Shown here piece after piece: positions 6,936 through 12,366 of a stretch of 12,366 bases of DNA. The first letter of the stretch is position 1, and each line of letters opens with the position of its first letter. Under the pieces are notes generated by a model, which was not told where the DNA came from, ran no database searches, and worked only from the letters and a program-made list of their open reading frames with translations. The DNA lies in contig DAOWFY010000070.1 in assembly GCA_030637775.1 (NCBI GenBank), forward strand, positions 1 through 12,366, in the 5' to 3' direction. The translations under genes were made by a program, and so were the position numbers. Source of the DNA: a bacterium (lineage in GTDB: Bacteria; Ratteibacteria; UBA8468).

Positions 6936-7493
6936 CTACTCCAGATTGGCATGGTATTTACCGAGACTTGCATTCGAGAGTTTCTTCTTTTTCTGCACAA
7001 GCATTGCTACTGTATCGCAAAAGAGCAAAAGACTCTGTTCAAAGAGATTTCCCAGTGGCTGGAAGGATTTTGCCTCTTTAGAAGAACCCAATTTTGTCGG
7101 GGCGGGAATATAGATTATAATATCGGCAATTCTTGCTATTCTTGAGCCCTTGCGCGCGGTAATCAAAGCAACAGAGGTGCCGATTCTCTTAGCGACTTTT
7201 GCCAATCCAAAAGGAAAAATACTCTCTCCAGAACCAGAGGCAACAATGAGGAGGTCCTTCTTTGTCGCCGGTGGCTCAATTATCTCTCCTACCACATGCA
7301 CATCGATATTCAAATGGTTTAATCTTTTGGCAAAGGCCTGTATCATCAGCATACTTCTGCCCGCCCCTGCTACAAAGACCTTCTCGGCGGAAAGAAGCAC
7401 CTCTGCCAACCTTTTTACCTCCTCCTTTTTTACCCTGGAAAGAGTATTTTCAATCTCTCCGATAACCTTATCCTTAATCTCAAAGAAATCCAT
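6936..7493 (-). CDS. hxlB: 6-phospho-3-hexuloisomerase (SIS domain)
   Basis: This 185-residue single SIS-domain protein has the length of HxlB/PHI. It shows the sugar-phosphate loop VAGAGRS (41-47), the serine-rich loop ASGSGES (85-91), VHVVGEIIEPPATKKDLLI (65-83), and the family C-terminus with FEQS (151-154) and a terminal HANLE. PHI interconverts D-arabino-3-hexulose 6-phosphate and fructose 6-phosphate. With 3-hexulose-6-phosphate synthase (HxlA) it either fixes formaldehyde (ribulose monophosphate route) or, run backwards, makes ribulose 5-phosphate in organisms lacking the oxidative pentose phosphate path. HxlA is not in this window. The ATG directly follows the dnaK TAG with no spacer, so it is probably translated by coupling from dnaK mRNA. 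Assignment as PHI is firm at family level. Confidence 0.88.
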   Translation of the reverse strand: MDFFEIKDKVIGEIENTLSRVKKEEVKRLAEVLLSAEKVFVAGAGRSMLMIQAFAKRLNHLNIDVHVVGEIIEPPATKKDLLIVASGSGESIFPFGLAKVAKRIGTSVALITARKGSRIARIADIIIYIPAPTKLGSSKEAKSFQPLGNLFEQSLLLFCDTVAMLVQKKKKLSNASLGKYHANLE

Positions 7494-9404
7494 CTATTTC
7501 TCTTCTTCCTTCTTGTCCTCATCTACCTCTTTGTACTCGGCGTCGACCACATCCTCCTTCTTGCCAGTTCCCTTTGGCTTCTCTTTTTCTTCTTTCTTCT
7601 TTCCTTGTGCCTGAGCCTGCTGTTGGGCCTGTTGTTTCTTTTGTGCCTCTTGATAAAGGACCTCGGCCAACTTATGGGAGGCGGTAGAGAGCTCATCCAT
7701 ACTCTTTTTAATCTTTTCCTTATCCTTGCTCTCTAAATCCTTCTTCAGTTGAGAAATCTTCTCCTGGATATTCTTTTTATCGGTATCGGAGATTTTATTA
7801 CCATAATCTTTCAGGCTCTTTTCTGTGGTATAAATCAGAGTATCGGCCTGGTTGCGGAGTTCCACCTCCTCTTTCCTCTTCTTGTCCTCCTCACTGAATT
7901 TCTCGGCCTCCTTAACCATCTTATCAATTTCCTCCTTGGGGAGTTTTGTCGAGGCGGTAATCTTGATCGATTGCTCCTTTCCCGTGCCTAAATCCTTGGC
8001 CGAGACATTAAGAATGCCATTGGCATCAATATCAAAGCTTACCTCAATCTGGGGGATACCACGGGGGGCGGGAGGAATTCCGGTAAGTTGGAATCTGCCT
8101 AAAGTTGTATTGTCTGCCGCCATTGGGCGCTCTCCCTGGAGGACATTGATATCAACCGATGGTTGATTATCGGCGGCGGTAGTGAAGATCTGGCTTTTTT
8201 TGGTAGGAATGGTGGTATTACGTTCAATCAAGGGGGTTCTCACAGCACCGAGTGTTTCAATGCCTAAGGTTAGAGGAGTGACATCCAGGAGAAGGATTTC
8301 CTTTCCCTTTAGTTCTCCGGATAGAATTGCAGCCTGGATGGCCGCACCCATTGCCACGCATTCCATCGGGTCAACTCCCCTTTCCACCTTTTTACCCACA
8401 TAATTTTCCATAAAACTCTGGACAGAGGGCATTCTCGTGGGACCACCAACCAAAATAATCTTATCAATATCCTTTGGTTCCAACTTGGCATCAGAGACCA
8501 CCTGATCGATGGGAACTCTGCATCTTTCTATTACCGGCTCAACCAGTTCCTCCAATTTTGCCCTTCTTAAGGTCAGCGTAAGATGTTTTGGTCCGGTCTT
8601 ATCGGCGGTGATAAAAGGTAAATTAATATCGGTTGTAAGGGTGGAGGAGAGCTCAATCTTTGCCTTTTCTGCGGCTTCTCTGACCCTCTGCATCGCCATC
8701 TTGTCATTTTTAAGTTTGATCCCGGTTTCCTTTTCAAATTCAGCGCAGATATAGTCGATGAGGTTGTTATCCATATCTGTGCCACCTAATTGGGTGTCGC
8801 CCGAGGTTGACTTTACCTCAAAAACACCTCCACCAAGCATCTCCATCACCGTAACATCCAGTGTTCCTCCCCCGAAGTCAAAGACAAGAATCTTTAGTTC
8901 CTTATCCAGTTTATCCAGACCATAGGCAAAGGAAGCGGCGGTTGGCTCATTAATCAACCGCAGTACTTCTAACCCCGCAATTGCTCCGGCGTCCTTGGTT
9001 GCCTGCCGCTGATTGTCATTAAAGTAAGCGGGAACGGTGATAACCGCCTTCTTTATTGAGGTGCCTAAAAAGGATCCACTGTCCACTTTTATCTTTTGCA
9101 GGATATAGGCCGAGATCTGCTGGGGAGTATATTCCTTTCCAAAGGCCTTATACTTATGCTCGGTGCCCATCTTGCGCTTGGCGGCCATAATTGTGCCTTC
9201 CGGGTTAGCCACCGCCTGCCTTCTGGCCGGCTCCCCCACCAACCTTTGACCATCCTCAGTAAAGGCAACATAGGAAGGAAATGCTTTCCCTCCAAGGCTG
9301 GTTCCTTCGGCACTGGGAATGATCGTCGGTTTTCCTGCCTCCATTATGGCGGCAGCGGAATTACTTGTCCCTAAATCAATTCCAATAACTTTCTCTAACG
9401 TCAT
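7494..9404 (-). CDS. dnaK: Hsp70 chaperone DnaK, short archaeal/Gram-positive-like type
   Basis: This 636-residue, full-length ATP-dependent chaperone is cytosolic and works with DnaJ and GrpE, which are not encoded here. ATPase motifs are IDLGTSNS (9-16), Lys77 in [17 protein letters not shown] (175-184) and VGGPTRMP (319-326). The interdomain linker [16 protein letters not shown] begins near 371. A substrate-binding domain, a charged helical lid (about 490-600) and a Q/K-rich tail with [10 protein letters not shown] complete it. The roughly 24-residue insert that proteobacterial DnaKs carry after the KR-G motif is missing. Segments such as [20 protein letters not shown] and [13 protein letters not shown] closely recall archaeal (Thermoplasma) DnaK. 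The start is supported by AGGAGGA 7 bases upstream. A consensus promoter lies at 9579-9606, and I see no CIRCE operator, so control by HrcA is not indicated. Confidence 0.97.
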   Translation of the reverse strand: MTLEKVIGIDLGTSNSAAAIMEAGKPTIIPSAEGTSLGGKAFPSYVAFTEDGQRLVGEPARRQAVANPEGTIMAAKRKMGTEHKYKAFGKEYTPQQISAYILQKIKVDSGSFLGTSIKKAVITVPAYFNDNQRQATKDAGAIAGLEVLRLINEPTAASFAYGLDKLDKELKILVFDFGGGTLDVTVMEMLGGGVFEVKSTSGDTQLGGTDMDNNLIDYICAEFEKETGIKLKNDKMAMQRVREAAEKAKIELSSTLTTDINLPFITADKTGPKHLTLTLRRAKLEELVEPVIERCRVPIDQVVSDAKLEPKDIDKIILVGGPTRMPSVQSFMENYVGKKVERGVDPMECVAMGAAIQAAILSGELKGKEILLLDVTPLTLGIETLGAVRTPLIERNTTIPTKKSQIFTTAADNQPSVDINVLQGERPMAADNTTLGRFQLTGIPPAPRGIPQIEVSFDIDANGILNVSAKDLGTGKEQSIKITASTKLPKEEIDKMVKEAEKFSEEDKKRKEEVELRNQADTLIYTTEKSLKDYGNKISDTDKKNIQEKISQLKKDLESKDKEKIKKSMDELSTASHKLAEVLYQEAQKKQQAQQQAQAQGKKKEEKEKPKGTGKKEDVVDAEYKEVDEDKKEEEK

Positions 9405-9422
9405 ACTGTCTCCTCCTCTTTT

Positions 9423-9544
9423 TAACCACGAATTAACACGAATAAAAGGAATATGCGGGAAAGGTCTCCTGACCTTGATATTATATCGACATCAGGAGAT
9501 GTCTCCTACAAGAGGGTTTACAATATTTGGTTAATTTGTGGTTA
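9423..9544. repeat. 122-bp MITE-like element in the dnaK leader, with nested repeat copy B
   Basis: The ends TAACCACGAATTAAC (9423-9437) and GTTAATTTGTGGTTA (9530-9544) are inverted repeats matching 14 of 15. Inside are two hairpins, AAGGTC-TCCT-GACCTT (9461-9476) and GACATC-AGGA-GATGTC (9488-9503). Read on the - strand these match the first and third hairpins of the repeat at 1884-1966; the middle hairpin of that copy is absent. No target-site duplication is obvious and no protein is encoded. The element lies wholly between the dnaK promoter and its ribosome site, so it is transcribed as part of the leader. The rest of 9405-9602 contains only the promoter and the Shine-Dalgarno site. Confidence 0.7.
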
Positions 9545-9578
9545 CAATTAATTGGTTTTTTCTACTCTGTGACTGAAT

Positions 9579-9606
9579 ATTATACCCGAAATTTATTTTT
9601 TGTCAA
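9579..9606 (-). promoter_or_regulatory. Consensus sigma-70 promoter for dnaK-hxlB
   Basis: On the - strand, TTGACA (9606-9601) is followed after 16 bases by TATAAT (9584-9579), both hexamers matching the housekeeping consensus exactly. The spacer is one base shorter than optimal. The -35 box overlaps the TGA of the upstream membrane-protein gene. Transcription should start near 9572, giving a leader of about 170 bases before the dnaK ATG at 9404. The perfect housekeeping boxes point to constitutive expression and not to a dedicated heat-shock sigma factor. Confidence 0.8.
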
Positions 9607-12014
9607 CCTTTTTCAGGCGAGGTAATAAGGATTAGAAGGCTGCTTGCTTTAAGCGTAACCACGACCATGCAGGTCCCGAACAGCCCCAGAACGGACAAAA
9701 GCACCACACCCCCCAGAATTCCCCCGATCCAGCCGCCGAGGAGATCAGAGGCATAGAGAGTTCCGGCGGTGCCACTAAGGGTGGACCTACCCTCCCCTCT
9801 CCTATAATCCGGGGGATGCACTCCCTCAAGGGGGGAGGAAGAAAAAGGCTTAGACCCTCCCCCTTGATGGGGGAGTGAGGGGTGGGGGTGTAGCTGTAGC
9901 TTATTGGCTAAAGGAAACTCCGCCCCCACCAAGAGCCCGGAAATAAAGGAAAGAATGAGAAAAACTATTAAGTAGGGGCTGAATTTAAGGAAAATGAGAG
10001 GAAGGATACCGGAGAAAAGAATTATGGCGAGTTCCAACCGGATAAAGGAGATAAAATCCCTTTCAATCCGTTCTAAAAAAGAGGTCATCCGCAAACTTCC
10101 GACGGCTACCCCAACCATAAAGGCGGTGATTAAAAGTCCTATCCAATGGTAAACGTACCCATAGAGTATCTGGAAAGCAAAGATTAGACCCAGATCAAAA
10201 ATCATTCCCGCAAAACCGGTGGTGGCAATACATAAGGGAATGCTCATTCTAACCAATTTTTTGAACCTGATGCGCAGCAATAAAAATAGCAAGGTAGATA
10301 GAGAAAGTAGGTAAATAAATAGAGAGAGGTTTACCCTTTCCAACCGTCTAAACAGCCCCCGGAGATAGGGGGAAAAGAGCGCATTCCAATAGGAGATGCT
10401 GTAGAATACTCCCAGAGGCTGAAAATCCCGATTGAGTCTTTCTGAACTACCTTTAAGAGACTTTAAAAACCAATCCCGCCACCGCGGATGCAACCGATAC
10501 TCGATATGGCCTGAGGTCAGGAGGCTCAACTTAAGAGCCCTCTTCTTTAACCTTAAGTTCAGAAGGGCGGGGTTGATTAAGGAAACTCCCGGGAAGGTAG
10601 ATGCCAAATAGAGATTGGTAGAGTCTCCCGGAATTACCCGGACATAGGGGTAGGTACTTTTGAGGGTACTGAGAATACAGCCGTTAAGGTTCTTTAACTC
10701 TTCACTTAAATAGGCAAGGGAACCGGGCAAACCGATTACCAGGATACCTTTCTTCTTTAACCTCTCTTTAACCAGGGAGAAGAACTCCTGGGTAAAGAAC
10801 CGGTTTACCTGTAAGTCGGAAGGCTCCGAGAGACCAACTAAGAGCAAATCATATTTATGAGAGGTCTTTTTGACAAAGAGCCGGCCATCGATATATTTAA
10901 TCTTTACCTTAGGGTTACTTAATTCGGCCTGGGTAAGGGGAGTAGGAAACCCCTCAACTACCTTCAGCAATAAGGGATCCAACTCCACATAGTCAACTCT
11001 ATCCACCGGATGTTTCAATATTTCGTTAATTACTCCTCCCGCCCCACCACCGATGACAAGGACCTCTTTTGGCTGAGGATGGGAAAGCAGGGGTAGATGG
11101 ACAAACTCCTCGGCAAAGGTTATATCAGGGACCGGTGTGGTAATGATGGGAATCCCATCGGAGAAGAAGGTGTATTGTTCCGCCCTCCTGGTAACGGCCA
11201 CATTGCCGTAGATGGAGTTCTGGTAATGAAGTAATTCTTGTCCCCTCCACTGCCGCCTTAATGAAAGCCGGTGAATGGTCTCGGCGGCGGGGCTAAAGAG
11301 AAGAGAGGCAGAAAGAAGCAATAAGAGGATGCTCAAGACACTCAAGAGATTAGTGGCTACCTGTCTTTTTCGCCAGAGAGGGATGAGCAGGAACAGACAG
11401 GGAATAAGACTCAAAAGAGCTACCGCCAATGCTATCTGGAGAGAATGAAAATAGGGGATAAGAAGGTAGGTAAAGGCAACTCCGCCGGCAATCGTACCCA
11501 AGGTTTCGTAGATATAGACCTTACCAATAGAAGAGGCATCCTCACCGGAGCCACCTGCCTGCCGGACAGACAGGGATTTCCCTCTGGCGGAAGAAAGGGA
11601 GGAATAGAGCTTGCAGGCAAAGGTAAACAATGCCCCATGGGGAAGACTTACCGGCAGAAGCACAAGAAAGGAGCCATAGAGAATAGGCCATAGCCCTAAA
11701 CCTTCGCCCAGCGTAACCCCCATTAACTCTTTTAAGATCCGGGTTAAATAAATGGCGATGGGTAGGGAGAGGGAAAAGATGAGCTGGAGAGTTACAAATG
11801 CCTCAACCTTCTTTTTGAGACGTTCAATCCTTTTCCCTAAGAAGAAACAGCCGAAAGCCTCCAAGATAAGCCAGTTGGCTAAGATAATTCCTATGGACAA
11901 TTCGTTACCGTAAAAGGTTACTAACAATTCTCTTAAAAGAAGTATCTGGGCAACGATACCGCCAAAGCCGGTCACCCCAATAGCAACAATAAGAGGTTTT
12001 CTCAAAACATTCAT
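9603..12014 (-). CDS. Membrane protein with central spermidine-synthase-like domain, carrying two in-frame repeat insertions
   Basis: This 803-residue protein has about seven hydrophobic segments in residues 5-245, a soluble aminopropyltransferase-like domain (about 260-540) and about seven more segments from 562 to 798. The middle domain shows YQNSIYGNVAV (265-275), FFSDG (283-287), the nucleotide loop VIGGGAGG (320-327), Glu344/Asp346 (YVELDP) and DGRLF (376-380). The segment DLLLVGLSEPSD (389-400) has Gly where spermidine synthases carry a catalytic Asp, so polyamine synthesis is doubtful. This matches the fused membrane/spermidine-synthase-like family of unsettled function. Residues 143-159 and about 709-747 look like translated repeat DNA. 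No good Shine-Dalgarno precedes the ATG, so translation may be weak or the start misjudged. The reading frame is intact throughout. Confidence 0.85.
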   Translation of the reverse strand: MNVLRKPLIVAIGVTGFGGIVAQILLLRELLVTFYGNELSIGIILANWLILEAFGCFFLGKRIERLKKKVEAFVTLQLIFSLSLPIAIYLTRILKELMGVTLGEGLGLWPILYGSFLVLLPVSLPHGALFTFACKLYSSLSSARGKSLSVRQAGGSGEDASSIGKVYIYETLGTIAGGVAFTYLLIPYFHSLQIALAVALLSLIPCLFLLIPLWRKRQVATNLLSVLSILLLLLSASLLFSPAAETIHRLSLRRQWRGQELLHYQNSIYGNVAVTRRAEQYTFFSDGIPIITTPVPDITFAEEFVHLPLLSHPQPKEVLVIGGGAGGVINEILKHPVDRVDYVELDPLLLKVVEGFPTPLTQAELSNPKVKIKYIDGRLFVKKTSHKYDLLLVGLSEPSDLQVNRFFTQEFFSLVKERLKKKGILVIGLPGSLAYLSEELKNLNGCILSTLKSTYPYVRVIPGDSTNLYLASTFPGVSLINPALLNLRLKKRALKLSLLTSGHIEYRLHPRWRDWFLKSLKGSSERLNRDFQPLGVFYSISYWNALFSPYLRGLFRRLERVNLSLFIYLLSLSTLLFLLLRIRFKKLVRMSIPLCIATTGFAGMIFDLGLIFAFQILYGYVYHWIGLLITAFMVGVAVGSLRMTSFLERIERDFISFIRLELAIILFSGILPLIFLKFSPYLIVFLILSFISGLLVGAEFPLANKLQLHPHPSLPHQGGGSKPFSSSPLEGVHPPDYRRGEGRSTLSGTAGTLYASDLLGGWIGGILGGVVLLSVLGLFGTCMVVVTLKASSLLILITSPEKG
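9777..9893 (-). repeat. GC-rich palindromic repeat inside the coding sequence
   Basis: About 115 bp encode residues 709-746, a Pro/Gly/Ser-rich low-complexity stretch (HPHPSLPHQGGG, then VHPPDYRRGEGR) between two hydrophobic parts. On the coding strand the DNA begins ACACCCCCACC and has the hairpin CTCCCCC-ATCAA-GGGGGAG (+ strand 9857-9875), then a weaker CTCCC/GGGAG hairpin near 9821-9837. The intergenic element at 12045-12138 starts with the same 11 bases and has a 7-bp stem of identical sequence with a 5-base loop. The reading frame stays open and membrane-protein sequence resumes at TAGTLYASDLLGGW. Confidence 0.75.
11538..11588 (-). repeat. Second, unrelated palindromic repeat inside the same coding sequence
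   Basis: About 51 bp encode residues 143-159 (ARGKSLSVRQAGGSGED), a hydrophilic stretch between LYSSLSS and the strongly family-like SSIGKVYIYETLGTIAGG. The core, CCTGCCTGCCGGACAGACAGG on the + strand (11554-11574, given as 21 bases: left arm CCTGCCTGCC, centre G, right arm GACAGACAGG), forms a 10-bp stem with two G-T pairs. An adjoining GGGATTTCCC (11572-11582 region) is a second small palindrome. Length 51 is a multiple of three. Confidence 0.6.
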
Positions 12015-12044
12015 TGCTAATAATTTAGATTTTCTCTATAAATT

Positions 12045-12138
12045 ACACCCCCACCTATCTCATCTCCTCCCCCCTTGAGGGGGAGACCCCACCCAAATCC
12101 CTCCCCCACGAGTGGGGAGGGAAAAAGGGAGGGGGCAG
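12045..12138. repeat. Intergenic GC-rich hairpin repeat
   Basis: This lies in the 156-bp gap (12015-12170) between the membrane-protein gene and the partial gene upstream. It begins ACACCCCCACC and carries CTCCCCC-CTTGA-GGGGGAG (12067-12085) and CCCTCCCC...GGGGAGGG (12099-12121). It is related to the insertion at 9777-9893. It could stop - strand transcripts leaving the upstream gene. The flanking bases are AT-rich: a TTTATTG/CAATAAA inverted repeat sits at 12139-12162 and an AT-rich leader at 12015-12044. No clear promoter or Shine-Dalgarno is seen there. Confidence 0.65.
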
Positions 12139-12170
12139 TTTATTGAAATTCCATACAATAAATTATGAAA

Positions 12171-12365
12171 CTATGTATCGTTTCTCAGCAAATTCTGGGT
12201 GTGGCTGCAGAGGTCAGGATCCTTCATCGCAGCAGTCCCAATTGCTACAGCGTCAGCCCCAGCTTCCAGAACCCTCCGTGCTCCATTGATCTCTTTAACA
12301 CCGCCACCTCCTATTAAAAACCGACATCTACCAGCCAGTTCCTTTAGCATTTGAAGTCCTTTGGA
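12171..12365 (-). CDS. C-terminal end of a beta/alpha-barrel enzyme, dihydroorotate-dehydrogenase-like
   Basis: The last 64 residues of a gene whose start lies outside the window, ending at TAG (12173-12171). The sequence LIGGGGVKEINGARRVLEAG followed by ADAVAIGTAAMKDPDLC is the terminal phosphate- or flavin-phosphate-binding half of a TIM barrel. The GGGGV loop after strand 7 and the AIGTA loop after strand 8 bind phosphate. The GTA followed by DP pattern is most like dihydroorotate dehydrogenases and related FMN enzymes. HisA/HisF, thiamine-phosphate synthase and other phosphate-binding barrels cannot be excluded. It is on the same strand as the membrane-protein gene, but 156 bp of repeat-filled DNA separate them. 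Confidence 0.6.
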   Translation of the reverse strand, partial: SKGLQMLKELAGRCRFLIGGGGVKEINGARRVLEAGADAVAIGTAAMKDPDLCSHTQNLLRNDT

Positions 12366-12366
12366 C

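Noticed and set aside
7150-7614. A 154-codon open frame on the + strand opposite hxlB and dnaK
   Set aside because: Its translation is Ser/Phe/Pro-rich and has no recognisable motif, while the opposite strand encodes two clear protein families across the whole stretch.
9405-9602. CIRCE operator or heat-shock sigma promoter upstream of dnaK
   Set aside because: No TTAGCACTC-N9-GAGTGCTAA-like repeat is visible. The inverted repeats present have other sequences and recur elsewhere, and the promoter matches the housekeeping consensus.
9777-9893. A frameshift or pseudogene in the membrane-protein gene
   Set aside because: The low-complexity stretch looked like out-of-frame translation, but family-like membrane sequence resumes in the same frame after it, so an in-frame insertion explains it better.
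12045-12138. A CRISPR-like array or tandem repeat
   Set aside because: The hairpins differ in sequence and spacing, there are no regular spacers, and the pattern matches a dispersed palindromic repeat instead.

Overview
The window looks like bacterial chromosome of moderate G+C (around 45 % by eye): Shine-Dalgarno sequences, ATGA stop-start overlaps and one textbook sigma-70 promoter are present. There are no phage, plasmid, transposase, rRNA, tRNA or CRISPR genes. Short palindromic dispersed repeats, some inside a coding region, and a DnaK of the short archaeal/Gram-positive-like type suggest an uncultivated, probably anaerobic lineage. The phylum cannot be fixed from this sequence alone.

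Region 1 (3-6910, + strand) is a tightly packed sugar or polyol catabolic cluster. It begins with the end of a sugar-phosphate isomerase/epimerase-type TIM barrel. A 541-residue fusion of a ThuA-like domain with a Gfo/Idh/MocA dehydrogenase follows. After a 134-bp spacer carrying a hairpin repeat come two more TIM-barrel isomerase/epimerases, a class II (fuculose-phosphate type) aldolase, a lone gamma-type subunit of a 2-oxoacid:ferredoxin oxidoreductase, a zinc-dependent sorbitol/threonine-dehydrogenase-like MDR enzyme and an NAD-type SDR. From 2014 to 6910 adjacent genes overlap by 4-17 bases or abut exactly, so this looks like one transcript. The set fits oxidation and epimerisation of a sugar, polyol or sugar acid followed by retro-aldol cleavage. 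No kinase, transporter or regulator is in view, and the substrate cannot be named.

Region 2 (6936-9606, - strand) converges on region 1 across a 25-bp spacer with a hairpin. It holds dnaK followed without any gap by a 6-phospho-3-hexuloisomerase gene (hxlB). A consensus promoter (TTGACA-16 bp-TATAAT) lies upstream of dnaK, and the long leader contains a 122-bp element bounded by 15-bp inverted repeats.

Region 3 (9603-12365, - strand) holds a large membrane protein with a central spermidine-synthase-like domain. Two different palindromic repeats appear to be inserted in frame in this gene. Upstream is an intergenic GC-rich repeat related to one of those insertions, then the 3' end of a beta/alpha-barrel enzyme gene cut off by the window edge.

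The most unusual points are the in-frame repeat insertions in the spermidine-synthase-like gene, the orphan oxidoreductase gamma subunit inside a sugar operon, and the dnaK-hxlB pairing.
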